Positions 1 to 6,057 of a DNA stretch of 7,059 bases are shown here, one piece after another. How positions within the stretch are numbered: the first letter of the stretch is position 1; each line of letters opens with the position of its first letter. The notes beneath the pieces are model-generated. The model was not told the DNA's origin. It did no database searches and saw nothing but the letters and a program-made list of their open reading frames with translations. The translations under genes were made by a program, and so were the position numbers. The DNA is from Methanosarcina sp. (GTDB lineage: Archaea; Halobacteriota; Methanosarcinia; Methanosarcinales; Methanosarcinaceae): NCBI GenBank assembly GCA_013330315.1, contig DUIO01000020.1:1869-8927 (forward strand), in the 5' to 3' direction.

Positions 1-771
1 CCTCCTGAAATGAAGTCCGGAACACTGAGCCGGAGGAGTGAAGTCAGGGAGTCGGCAAGGGAAAAATGGGAAAGTGCAAAGGCAGAAGGAAATCTTGAAG
101 CAGCTTATAAATATGCCCAGGCTTCTTCAAAGGTTGACCATGACATCATAAAGGATTCCAAGTACCTGCTGGACATAATGGGCATTCCCTGGATACAGGC
201 CCCCTGTGAAGGAGAGGCGCAGGCTGCTCATATGGTCATTAAAAAGGATGCCGATTGTGTTGCTTCTCAGGATTATGACTCTTTTCTCTTCGGGGCGCCT
301 ACTGTAGTCCGTAATCTGGCTGCTACCGGAAAACGCAAGCTTCCGGGAAGAAATGTATACGTTGATGTTGATCTCGAAATTATTGACCTTGAAGAAACTC
401 TGAACGCCCTGGGGATTAACAGGAACCAGCTTATTGATATAGCAATCTGTGTGGGCACGGATTATAACAAAGGACTGGAAAAAGTAGGGCCCAAAACAGC
501 CCTCAAGCTGATTAAAAAGCATGGTGATATTCATGCCGTGCTTCAGGAAAAAGGGATAGAGATCGAAGCCCTGGACAGTATAAAGGAACTTTTTACCCAT
601 CCTGATGTTACGGATAATTATGAGATCAGATGGGGTAAACCGGACTCTGAGAAACTCATCAAATTCCTTTCTGAGGAAAATGATTTCTCCGTAGATAGGG
701 TGGAAAAAGCTGCAGAACGCCTTAAATCAGCTTCAGGAGCAAAGCAGAAGACTCTTGACCAGTGGTTCTGA
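1..771 (+). CDS. fen: Flap endonuclease 1 (FEN-1), C-terminal 256 residues, 5' end outside the window
   Basis: Structure-specific nuclease that removes 5' flaps during Okazaki fragment maturation and base excision repair. The reading frame is open to base 1, so the ATG at base 10 is internal (it encodes the M of PPEMKSG), not a start. Numbering from the first codon seen, metal-binding acidic residues are E70 and E72 (CEGEA), D91 and D93 (SQDYDS) and D154 (GTDYN). Their spacing matches archaeal FEN-1, as far as I recall the Pyrococcus enzyme. A helix-three-turn-helix DNA-binding motif ([18 protein letters not shown]) follows at about 158-175. The last eight residues, QKTLDQWF, are a PIP box for docking to the PCNA sliding clamp. 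From family alignment about 82 N-terminal residues are missing, including the two remaining catalytic aspartates; the family's FDGKPP motif would straddle the left edge. No defect is seen in the visible part. Identification is very secure. Confidence 0.96.
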   Translation, partial: PPEMKSGTLSRRSEVRESAREKWESAKAEGNLEAAYKYAQASSKVDHDIIKDSKYLLDIMGIPWIQAPCEGEAQAAHMVIKKDADCVASQDYDSFLFGAPTVVRNLAATGKRKLPGRNVYVDVDLEIIDLEETLNALGINRNQLIDIAICVGTDYNKGLEKVGPKTALKLIKKHGDIHAVLQEKGIEIEALDSIKELFTHPDVTDNYEIRWGKPDSEKLIKFLSEENDFSVDRVEKAAERLKSASGAKQKTLDQWF

Positions 772-785
772 CGGTTAGGGTTAAG

Positions 786-809
786 GCCCACCACTCAGGG
801 CACCTCTTT
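786..809 (+). terminator. Possible weak terminator after fen
   Basis: A short inverted repeat, GCCC (786-789) and GGGC (798-801), sits 14 bases after the fen stop codon and is followed by a short pyrimidine run, ACCTCTTT. The stem is only four pairs and there is no real T-tract, so this is a weak candidate. Transcription could also read into the CDF gene 89 bases downstream. Confidence 0.2.
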
Positions 810-817
810 AAAATCCC

Positions 818-827
818 TTTATATTAA
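818..827 (+). promoter_or_regulatory. TATA-box candidate for the CDF transporter gene
   Basis: TTTATATTAA lies about 35 bases before the ATG at 861. It resembles the archaeal TATA consensus. With the usual spacing of about 25 bases, transcription would start near 847-850 and give a very short leader of roughly 12 to 15 bases. That agrees with the absence of a proper Shine-Dalgarno sequence before this start. The position is good, but no experimental signal can be seen from sequence alone. Confidence 0.5.
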
Positions 828-860
828 ACCAATTTATGGTAGAGTCACTTCCGGGGGAAC

Positions 861-1883
861 ATGCAGGCAGGAGGTCTGAAGCTGATAAAACCGGAACCTG
901 AGTATTTGAAGGAAAAACACTCGCCTTCTCATGTCCACGGAGCTGCAGATCCTGAGCTTCTTTCCACGGATCGAGGGCTTTTTGCTGTCAAATGGTCTTT
1001 TACAGGCTTGACGTTGACTGCACTTTTTCAAATCCTTATTTTCTGGATTTCGGGTAGTGTAGCCCTCCTGGCTGATACTATCCATAATTTTGGGGATGCT
1101 GCGACTGCAATTCCTCTGGGTTTTGCTTTTCTGCTCTCCAGAAAAAAACCTGACAAACGTTTTACATACGGCTACGGCAGGGCGGAAGACCTTGCGGGTC
1201 TATTAATTGTTTTCCTTATCCTTCTCAGTGCCGTAGTTGCAGCTTATGAATCTATTTCCAGGCTTCTGCATCCGCAACCTGTTAATTTTCTCTGGGCAGT
1301 AGCTACGGCTTCGATCATTGGTTTTGTCGGAAATGAGCTTGTGGCAAAGTTCAGGATCGGAATTGGAACAGAAATCGGAAGTGCTGCCCTTGTAGCTGAT
1401 GGATACCATGCACGGGCAGATGGGTTTACAAGCCTTGCCGTACTCTTCGGAGCTCTTGGAGTCTGGCTCGGATACCCTCTTGCGGACCCAATAATCGGGC
1501 TTCTGATTACAATTGCAATACTCCGGATCGTATGGGACGCAGGCAAATCTGTTTTTTCACGCATATTAGATGGGGTTGACCCGGGTGTCGTTGACGATAT
1601 CCGCTATGTAGTCGGCCAGGTAGAAGATGTAAAGGATATTACAGAGATCAGAGTACGCTGGTTAGGGCACAGGCTTTATGCTGAGGTAAATATTGCAGTG
1701 GACTCCGGGCTTTCTGTTAAAGAAGGACATGAAATCGCGGTAAATGTAAGGCATGCTATGCTTCACGGCCTGGATTACCTTTCAAACGCAGTTGTGCATA
1801 TAGATCCTCTGGGAGCATCGGGAGAGATCTTCCACAGGCTGCCTGAAAAAGAACTGGATTTGCCTTCTTCTGATTCTCTTTGA
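861..1883 (+). CDS. Cation diffusion facilitator (CDF) family metal transporter
   Basis: A 340-residue inner-membrane metal/proton antiporter of the CDF family, which exports divalent cations such as Zn2+, Fe2+, Mn2+ or Cd2+. About six membrane segments can be seen, near residues 42-64, 66-92, 110-130, 142-165, 174-202 and 207-226. The metal site is formed by H75 and D79 in segment 2 (HNFGD) and H183 and D187 in segment 5 (HARAD). This HxxxD/HxxxD pattern is typical of zinc-type members, so zinc is the best guess for substrate (inference). A cytosolic C-terminal dimer domain of ferredoxin-like fold follows at about 240-317 and ends in VVHIDPLG, a usual CDF ending. A short histidine-bearing tail (HSPSHVH, 20-26) precedes the membrane part. 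The ATG at 861 is the only reasonable start, because an in-frame TAG lies at 840-842. The start lacks a convincing SD, while a GGAGGT at 870-875 lies inside the gene with no ATG, GTG or TTG suitably placed after it. Confidence 0.93.
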   Translation: MQAGGLKLIKPEPEYLKEKHSPSHVHGAADPELLSTDRGLFAVKWSFTGLTLTALFQILIFWISGSVALLADTIHNFGDAATAIPLGFAFLLSRKKPDKRFTYGYGRAEDLAGLLIVFLILLSAVVAAYESISRLLHPQPVNFLWAVATASIIGFVGNELVAKFRIGIGTEIGSAALVADGYHARADGFTSLAVLFGALGVWLGYPLADPIIGLLITIAILRIVWDAGKSVFSRILDGVDPGVVDDIRYVVGQVEDVKDITEIRVRWLGHRLYAEVNIAVDSGLSVKEGHEIAVNVRHAMLHGLDYLSNAVVHIDPLGASGEIFHRLPEKELDLPSSDSL

Positions 1884-1924
1884 TGCAGGTTTTTTTCAAT
1901 TCTCAGAAGCATCAAAGTTTTCTA
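1878..1924 (+). terminator. Terminator region of the CDF gene: inverted repeat and T-tract
   Basis: A perfect 9-base inverted repeat, CTTTGATGC (1878-1886) and GCATCAAAG (1909-1917), overlaps the CDF stop codon (1881-1883). Its 22-base loop begins with a run of seven T (1890-1896), and TTTTCT follows the right arm. Archaeal RNA polymerase can terminate at T-runs alone, so the T7 tract just past the stop is the likely main signal. The repeat lies between two converging genes and may also limit read-through from the opposite side, although no T-run follows it on the minus strand. Confidence 0.5.
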
Positions 1925-1947
1925 ATCATACTCTGAATTTCCGGCTC

Positions 1948-2904
1948 TCAGATTCTAGAGATTTCTGCTCCGTTATTCTTCGCCCGTGTCATCATTGTGA
2001 TCCCGCCCACTGATTCATCAAGCATTTTCTGGACTTCCGTTTGAAGCTGCCTGCCTTCTTCCCTGTTGTCCACAAAAGCATACACTACCGGTCCAAAAGA
2101 GCTGACGCCGGCCCCGTAACTTCGGCTGCGCATTAAAGAGGCAATGTCCTTAACAAATCCGGGCCAGATAAGGCTCTCCCTTTTGTTGAAACCCACTGTC
2201 TGGACATGGTTTACAGCAGCTCCGAAGCTTTCAATGTCTTTTTCTATTACTGCAGGCATCATTTTCATCAGTACCATATGTGCAACCTCTCTTACTTCTT
2301 CTATCGGGAGAGGACAGAATTTCTGGAAAATATTGATCTCTTCCTGGTCATGCATACCTTTCTCGTTGGGGAGTGCAATAACTATATCCCAGTCAGGAAA
2401 ATCTTCTCTACATAAAACAGGCCCGGGTGGTACCCTGCTTGCTGCAGAAGGCATGAAAGCCCCTTTATCTTTGGACCTGTGACCCCCATCGACAATGAAT
2501 CCACCCTTTTCAAACGCGGTTACTCCTATACCAGATGTCCCGCCTCTTTTTACTGCAACTGCGAGCTCTCTAACGCTTTTTTCAAGCCCGTACAGTTCAT
2601 TCACGGCTGCTGCCGCAGCAAGAGCAGACTGGGTTCCTGATCCAAAACCCACATGGGCAGGAATCAGCTCCTCTACATTGATTCTGATCCCTTTCCCTTC
2701 AGGCAATAGGGCTTCTGCAGCTTTTTTCATACGGTCGGCGAATCCCTGCAGTCCCTGTATCTGGATTCCATCAGCTTCTTCTGCAGTAATTTTTACATTG
2801 GGTGAGGAAAGGGTCAGCCCTGCTCCTCCATCCATTCTACCTATCTCACCGTTCATATCAATGAGAGTTATGTGGAGTCGGCAGGGAGTAGTTATTTTGA
2901 TCAT
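1948..2904 (-). CDS. mptG: Beta-ribofuranosylaminobenzene 5'-phosphate (beta-RFAP) synthase
   Basis: A 318-residue cytosolic enzyme of the GHMP-kinase fold. It joins phosphoribosyl pyrophosphate to an aromatic acid (4-aminobenzoate or 4-hydroxybenzoate) with loss of CO2 and pyrophosphate. This is the first committed step to the aromatic part of methanopterin or sarcinapterin, the one-carbon carrier of methanogenesis. Visible motifs are PAHVGFGSGTQ at 82-92, the glycine-rich phosphate-binding loop of the superfamily with the GTQ ending usual for RFAP synthases; RGGTSGIG at 120-127; and GGFIVDGGH at 134-142. Length fits the family (about 320). The ATG at 2904 is preceded at 9 bases by AGAGGTT, a good Shine-Dalgarno match (minus strand of 2914-2920). 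The gene converges with the CDF gene, leaving 64 bases between stop codons. It is separated from gpmI upstream by a long spacer and a terminator, so it should be transcribed alone. Another GHMP kinase is the only alternative, and the RGGTSGIG/GGFIVDGGH pair argues against it. Confidence 0.92.
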   Translation of the reverse strand: MIKITTPCRLHITLIDMNGEIGRMDGGAGLTLSSPNVKITAEEADGIQIQGLQGFADRMKKAAEALLPEGKGIRINVEELIPAHVGFGSGTQSALAAAAAVNELYGLEKSVRELAVAVKRGGTSGIGVTAFEKGGFIVDGGHRSKDKGAFMPSAASRVPPGPVLCREDFPDWDIVIALPNEKGMHDQEEINIFQKFCPLPIEEVREVAHMVLMKMMPAVIEKDIESFGAAVNHVQTVGFNKRESLIWPGFVKDIASLMRSRSYGAGVSSFGPVVYAFVDNREEGRQLQTEVQKMLDESVGGITMMTRAKNNGAEISRI

Positions 2905-2913
2905 ATGTAATGT

Positions 2914-2920
2914 AACCTCT
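2914..2920 (-). promoter_or_regulatory. Ribosome binding site of mptG
   Basis: On the minus strand this reads AGAGGTT, complementary to the 3' end of archaeal 16S rRNA, and lies 9 bases before the ATG at 2904. It supports that start. Confidence 0.7.
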
Positions 2921-2975
2921 AGACATTTTAAATTTTTATAATATCCTCTTTATCTTTACTTTCTATTGTAACTGG

Positions 2976-2985
2976 TAATATTTAA
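2976..2985 (-). promoter_or_regulatory. TATA-box candidate for mptG
   Basis: The minus strand reads TTAAATATTA here, about 72 to 81 bases before the ATG at 2904. It would give a start near 2950 and a leader of about 45 bases that includes the ribosome binding site. A second TATA-like stretch, TATAAAAAT at about 2933-2941, is closer in sequence to a TATA box. However, it would place the RNA start at or past the ribosome binding site, so I prefer the upstream one. The spacer is AT-rich enough to produce such matches by chance. Confidence 0.3.
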
Positions 2986-3096
2986 TCTTTTTAAAAAAAT
3001 CCTTGAGGGAAATTCTTATTTTTACAAAAACAGATTAGAAGAACTCCATAAAATCAGATTTATGCCAATAATGGAAGTCAAGACAGGTAATATCTT

Positions 3097-3171
3097 AAAT
3101 CAATAAATGAGCTCAATAAAATTAGAAATCAATATGAGCTGAAATCAATAAAATGAACTCAAGAAATTAGA
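3097..3171. repeat. Imperfect direct repeats with AAATCAATA core
   Basis: The 9-base core AAATCAATA occurs at 3097, 3126 and 3142. The first and third copies extend to about 30 bases each (3097-3126 and 3142-3171). They share the order AAATCAATAA, TGA(G/A)CTCAA and AAATTAGA with small insertions and substitutions. The middle copy is a short version ending in ATGAGCT. Copies are too few, too close and too imperfect for a CRISPR array. They look like local duplications in an AT-rich spacer. Confidence 0.6.
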
Positions 3172-3262
3172 TCCTGTAAACTGATAACAGATAATTTAGT
3201 AGGTAATAAGCAGAATTCAAACAATATCAGTATAAATGGAACTGAACTTTTAATCTCAAAAA

Positions 3263-3294
3263 TTTAGATAAGAATCGATTTAAATAAGAATCGA
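3263..3294. repeat. 16-base tandem duplication
   Basis: TTTAGATAAGAATCGA (3263-3278) is followed directly by TTTAAATAAGAATCGA (3279-3294), two units differing at one base. It lies just beyond the gpmI terminator, in the spacer upstream of mptG. It may be a replication-slippage product or a paired protein-binding site. Confidence 0.75.
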
Positions 3295-3311
3295 AAGGAA
3301 TCTAATGAAAA

Positions 3312-3342
3312 ATTAAAAAACACTGAAAAAATCAGTGCTTTT
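3312..3342 (-). terminator. Terminator of gpmI
   Basis: On the minus strand a hairpin with arms CACTGA and TCAGTG and a 5-base T loop (3321-3337) is followed at once by TTTTTTAATTTTT. The stem can be extended by three weaker pairs on each side. It begins about 40 bases after the gpmI stop codon. Hairpin plus long T-tract make this a convincing factor-independent terminator, and it separates gpmI transcription from mptG. Confidence 0.75.
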
Positions 3343-3379
3343 TCTTATCCAGACGGGTTTTGCATCTGATTTTCAATCA

Positions 3380-4924
3380 TTACCTTACAATCAATGATTT
3401 GCCTTTCATCTCTTCAGGTTTCTGGATTCCCAGGAGGTCAAGGAGCGTTGGAGCCAGGTCTGAAAGCTTTCCATTTTCAAGTGCTTTTACTTCTCCGTTT
3501 CCAGTATAGACACATCTTACAGGGTTTGAAGTATGAGCAGTATGTGGTTCTCCTGTATTTGGATTTTCCATCTGTTCGGCATTTCCGTGGTCCGCAGTTA
3601 TAATTGCTGCTCCTCCTGCATTTTTTAAAGCCTCTACGATCCTACCCACGCAGGTATCAACAGTCTCAACTGCCTTTACCGCAGCCTCAAAAATCCCCGT
3701 GTGCCCTACCATATCCATATTTGCAAAGTTGAGTATGATTACGTCATATTTTCCGGACTGAATTCTTCTGATTACTTCGTCCGTAACCTCATATGCACTC
3801 ATTTCGGGTTTGAGGTCATAGGTGGCAATTTTTGGTGACGGAATAAGGCAGCGGTCTTCTCCGTCATAGCATCTTTCCTGTCCCCCATTCAGGAAAAATG
3901 TCACATGGGCATATTTCTCGGTTTCAGCAATACGGAGCTGGATAAGCCCTTTGATGCTCAATACTTTGCCGAGCACATCTGTCAGTTCTTCAGGCGGGAA
4001 GGCAATAGGCAAATCAAGGGTTTCGTCATATTGAGCCATACACACGTAATGAACCTTCGGGCGTTTCTCCCTGATGAAACCTTCAAAGTCCTCTTTTACA
4101 AAAGCCCAGGTAAGCTGACGTGCCCTATCAGGTCTGAAGTTGAAGAAAATTATTGAATCTCCATCTTTTATGACTGCCTCTGGCTCTCCTCTGGAATCTG
4201 TAATGACAGTCGGTTTTATGAATTCGTCAGTTTCCCCCCTGTTATATGATTCCATAACAGCAGTTTCCGCATTCGGAGCTGTATATTGGGCAACTCCCAG
4301 AGTCAGGCAATCATAGGCAAGCTTTGTCCTCTCCCAGCGTTTATCCCTATCCATTGCATAGTAACGCCCCTGTACTGTCGCGATTCTGGCAATCTTAATC
4401 TCTTTGCAAAAAGCATCGAGCTCCTTGACATCTGCGAGAGCAGCTTTAGGGGGGACGTCCCGTCCGTCCAAAAATACATGTATATAAACTTTTTCAATCC
4501 CTTTTTCCTGTGCAAGCTTGATAAGGGCATAAAGGTGAGTCATATAACTGTGAACTCCCCCATAAGAAACAAGCCCCATCATGTGCAGGCTCGAATTATT
4601 GAGTTTAACTTTTGAAATCGCGTCCAGCAAAACGGGGTTTTTGAAAAAATCTCCATTCCTTATAGAGACATTTATCCTTGTGAGGTCCTGATAAACAACT
4701 CTCCCTGCCCCTATATTCAGATGACCTACTTCAGAGTTACCCATCTGACCTTCTGGTAGGCCCACGGCTTCTCCCGAGGATTCTAAAAAACACCAGGGAT
4801 ATTCTTTTATCAGGCGGTCAAGGTTCGGAGTCCTGGCTGCCAGGATAGCATTTCCTTCTTCGGCTTCCCTGTAGCCCCAGCCATCAAGGATCATAAGCAT
4901 AAGAGGTCTTCTTGCCTGAGTCAT
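3380..4924 (-). CDS. gpmI: 2,3-bisphosphoglycerate-independent phosphoglycerate mutase (bacterial-type iPGM)
   Basis: Interconverts 3- and 2-phosphoglycerate in glycolysis and gluconeogenesis through a phosphoserine intermediate and two Mn2+ ions. The protein has 514 residues from the chosen start, the normal length for the bacterial-type enzyme. Key residues visible: D14 (LDGWG), the phosphoserine S64 (GNSEVGH), H125 (GGVHSY), D153 (FLDGRDVPP), R264 and R267 (FRPDRAR), K337 (ETEKYAH), D404 and H408 (MDMVGHTG), D445 and H446 (ADHGN) and H464 (HTSNP). The phosphatase domain is split around the inserted transferase domain (about 80-310), as in the family. An upstream in-frame GTG at 4942 would add six residues. 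The ATG at 4924 is preferred because AGGTGAGG, a ribosome binding site, overlaps that GTG and the family protein begins close to the [12 protein letters not shown] motif. The gene is divergent from the acetate transporter and has its own terminator. All catalytic residues seem intact. Confidence 0.95.
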   Translation of the reverse strand: MTQARRPLMLMILDGWGYREAEEGNAILAARTPNLDRLIKEYPWCFLESSGEAVGLPEGQMGNSEVGHLNIGAGRVVYQDLTRINVSIRNGDFFKNPVLLDAISKVKLNNSSLHMMGLVSYGGVHSYMTHLYALIKLAQEKGIEKVYIHVFLDGRDVPPKAALADVKELDAFCKEIKIARIATVQGRYYAMDRDKRWERTKLAYDCLTLGVAQYTAPNAETAVMESYNRGETDEFIKPTVITDSRGEPEAVIKDGDSIIFFNFRPDRARQLTWAFVKEDFEGFIREKRPKVHYVCMAQYDETLDLPIAFPPEELTDVLGKVLSIKGLIQLRIAETEKYAHVTFFLNGGQERCYDGEDRCLIPSPKIATYDLKPEMSAYEVTDEVIRRIQSGKYDVIILNFANMDMVGHTGIFEAAVKAVETVDTCVGRIVEALKNAGGAAIITADHGNAEQMENPNTGEPHTAHTSNPVRCVYTGNGEVKALENGKLSDLAPTLLDLLGIQKPEEMKGKSLIVR

Positions 4925-4936
4925 ATGAAGGGAATT

Positions 4937-4944
4937 CCTCACCT
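4937..4944 (-). promoter_or_regulatory. Ribosome binding site of gpmI, deciding the start
   Basis: The minus strand reads AGGTGAGG, a strong match to the anti-Shine-Dalgarno of archaeal 16S rRNA, 12 bases before the ATG at 4924. The competing GTG start (4942-4940) lies inside this element and has no binding site of its own. Spacing is a little long but acceptable. Confidence 0.6.
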
Positions 4945-4981
4945 GTTAATAAATAGCTTGTTATGCAACATTTGGATCTTG

Positions 4982-4989
4982 TTTTAAAT
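4982..4989 (-). promoter_or_regulatory. TATA-box candidate for gpmI
   Basis: The minus strand reads ATTTAAAA about 60 bases before the ATG at 4924, which would give an RNA start near 4960 and a leader of about 35 bases carrying the ribosome binding site. The match to the TATA consensus is moderate. Confidence 0.4.
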
Positions 4990-5020
4990 GAACCTCTGGA
5001 CTCTTCTTATGAATTTACAT

Positions 5021-5032
5021 ATTATATATTTA
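5021..5032 (+). promoter_or_regulatory. TATA-box candidate for the acetate transporter gene
   Basis: ATTATATATTTA is the best TATA-like sequence in the gpmI-aceP spacer. If used, transcription starts near 5055 and the leader is about 140 bases long, including an inverted repeat and a hairpin followed by T residues. A closer alternative, CATATTTTTTAT at 5137-5148, would give a leader of only about 30 bases. The sequence is nearly symmetrical and could also serve the opposite direction. Confidence 0.4.
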
Positions 5033-5068
5033 TGATGTCTTGAAAATTTATCTACAGTCCGTAAATAT

Positions 5069-5090
5069 AAGTATTAATAATTACATACTT
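5069..5090. repeat. Inverted repeat AAGTAT/ATACTT upstream of the acetate transporter
   Basis: AAGTAT (5069-5074) and ATACTT (5085-5090) are perfect inverted copies separated by 10 bases, so their centres are about 16 bases apart. That size fits a dimeric helix-turn-helix regulator. It lies just downstream of the strongest TATA candidate, where a repressor could act. A 6-base arm can arise by chance in AT-rich DNA. Confidence 0.3.
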
Positions 5091-5107
5091 CCACAAAAGG
5101 TAAAAAA

Positions 5108-5149
5108 GAGACCTCAAAAACGGCTGAGTGTCTCCACATATTTTTTATT
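5108..5149 (+). terminator. Possible attenuator hairpin in the acetate transporter leader
   Basis: GAGACCTC (5108-5115) can pair with GAG plus GTCTC (5126-5134, one bulged T), an 8-pair stem with a 10-base loop. It is followed within a few bases by ATTTTTTATT. A stem then a T-run between promoter and gene has the shape of a premature terminator. It applies only if transcription begins at the upstream TATA candidate. Confidence 0.3.
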
Positions 5150-5182
5150 GGAAGTTCAGGCTAAATCTCCGGTTAACGGGAA

Positions 5183-5187
5183 GGAGG
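5183..5187 (+). promoter_or_regulatory. Ribosome binding site of the acetate transporter, deciding the start
   Basis: GGAGG lies 10 bases before the ATG at 5198. The upstream in-frame TTG (5189-5191) is one base past the GGAGG and cannot be the start, so the protein begins MSQDIKD. Confidence 0.8.
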
Positions 5188-5197
5188 ATTGGATTTC

Positions 5198-5800
5198 ATG
5201 AGTCAAGACATTAAAGACGTTATGAACATTCGTGATGTGAAAATAAAAGATTTAACAGCAAACCCGGCTCCTTTGGGTTTGATGGGTTTCGGAATGACAA
5301 CCGTACTTTTGAATATACACAATGCCGGCTTTTACCCGATGGATGCGATGATCCTCTCCATGGGCTTCTTTTATGGTGGCATAGCTCAGGTCATTGCCGG
5401 GCTTATGGAATGGAAGAAAGGTAATACTTTCGGAACCACAGCTTTTACCTCATACGGGCTGTTCTGGCTGAGTTTGGTGGGAATTAACCTGCTCCCTAAG
5501 ATAGATAATTACACTGCCCTAAAACCGGCCAGTATAGCATTTGCTGCATACCTCTTCATGTGGGGACTCTTTACCCTTTACATGTTCGTAGCCACGCTGA
5601 AAGGGTCAAGGGCTCTGCAGGTGGTCTTCCTCGCCCTCGCAATTTTGTTCTTCTTGCTGGCAGCCGGAAACTACCTGGGCAGTGCATCAATACTAAAGAT
5701 TGCAGGTTATGAAGGAATATTCACAGGGCTTGCAGCATTCTATACTGCTATGGGCCAGGTATTGAACGAATCGTACGGAAGAAAAATAATTCCTCTCTAA
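5198..5800 (+). CDS. aceP: Acetate transporter of the AceTr (GPR1/FUN34/YaaH, SatP) family
   Basis: A 200-residue membrane protein of the acetate uptake family; members carry acetate or succinate, with protons or as channels, and assemble as hexamers in solved bacterial structures. The family signature NPAPLGLM is at residues 22-29, at the start of the first of six predicted membrane segments (about 22-41, 50-70, 83-102, 109-132, 139-159, 170-188). Other family-like stretches are [20 protein letters not shown] at 60-79 and [14 protein letters not shown] at 169-182. Length matches bacterial SatP (about 190). Proteins of this type in Methanosarcina are linked with growth on acetate, and the symbol aceP follows that usage from memory. 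The start at 5198 is set by a strong ribosome binding site. The gene is transcribed alone: divergent from gpmI, with a strong terminator behind it. The structured leader hints at regulation by carbon source (inference). Substrate acetate is likely but not proven by sequence. Confidence 0.93.
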   Translation: MSQDIKDVMNIRDVKIKDLTANPAPLGLMGFGMTTVLLNIHNAGFYPMDAMILSMGFFYGGIAQVIAGLMEWKKGNTFGTTAFTSYGLFWLSLVGINLLPKIDNYTALKPASIAFAAYLFMWGLFTLYMFVATLKGSRALQVVFLALAILFFLLAAGNYLGSASILKIAGYEGIFTGLAAFYTAMGQVLNESYGRKIIPL

Positions 5801-5826
5801 AGAAGCGATTTTTTCCATTATATTTC

Positions 5827-5860
5827 CCGGGCTTTTGAGCCCGGCATTTATTCTTTTTAT
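5827..5860 (+). terminator. Strong hairpin terminator of the acetate transporter gene
   Basis: CCGGGCT (5827-5833) and AGCCCGG (5838-5844) form a perfect 7-pair GC-rich stem with a TTTG loop, followed by the T-rich stretch CATTTATTCTTTTTAT. It lies 26 bases after the stop codon. It looks like a bacterial intrinsic terminator and is the clearest such signal in the window. Confidence 0.8.
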
Positions 5861-6057
5861 AAAGGTCGAAAGAGTGATTTCCGGTGATACATGCTCTGGA
5901 ATAATACTCTCAAAAAATCTAAATTTCAAAACCTGCTCCCGCTTTATGGATAATCTGGTCGTCCCTTTATAGGTAAGAATACGGGCAGGAACGGGGCAGG
6001 CCCTTTGCAGTATATTTTCTGTTTATTTTTCCCGCATTTAAAGACGCTTATGTTATA
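5861..6057. other. Spacer between the convergent acetate transporter and P-type ATPase genes
   Basis: About 200 bases in which I see no gene. An open frame on the minus strand that overlaps the end of aceP has no ribosome binding site and resembles nothing known. A 10-base near-tandem repeat, ACGGGCAGGA then ACGGGGCAGG, lies at 5981-6000. No clear hairpin terminator follows the ATPase stop codon on the minus strand. Confidence 0.5.

Larger units (their letters stand above)
2905..3310. other. Long AT-rich spacer upstream of mptG, no gene seen
   Basis: About 400 bases, strongly AT-rich, with stop codons in all frames and no open frame of useful size with a ribosome binding site. I see no tRNA or other recognisable RNA fold. 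It holds the mptG ribosome binding site and promoter candidates, a set of imperfect AAATCAATA repeats (3097-3171) and a 16-base tandem duplication (3263-3294). An untranslated leader or a small RNA is possible, but nothing in the sequence proves it. Confidence 0.6.

Noticed and set aside
774..785. Telomere-like GGTTAGGGTTAA just after the fen stop codon
   Set aside because: Only about one and a half repeat units, and archaeal chromosomes of this type are circular; chance match.
2495..2941. 148-residue open frame on the plus strand
   Set aside because: It is antisense to mptG, has low-complexity Ser/Pro/Ala content typical of shadow frames, and lacks a ribosome binding site.
3097..3171. Possible CRISPR array
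   Set aside because: Repeats are imperfect and not evenly spaced, there are no unique spacers of constant size, and no cas gene is nearby.
4925..4942. GTG start for gpmI, six residues upstream of the ATG
   Set aside because: The GTG lies inside the ribosome binding sequence for the ATG at 4924, and has no binding site upstream of it.
5189..5197. TTG start for the acetate transporter, three codons upstream of the ATG
   Set aside because: It lies one base after the GGAGG ribosome binding site, too close to be used; ATG at 5198 is correctly spaced.
5693..5929. 78-residue open frame on the minus strand overlapping the end of the acetate transporter
   Set aside because: No ribosome binding site, no recognisable motif, and it runs antisense through the transporter and its terminator hairpin.
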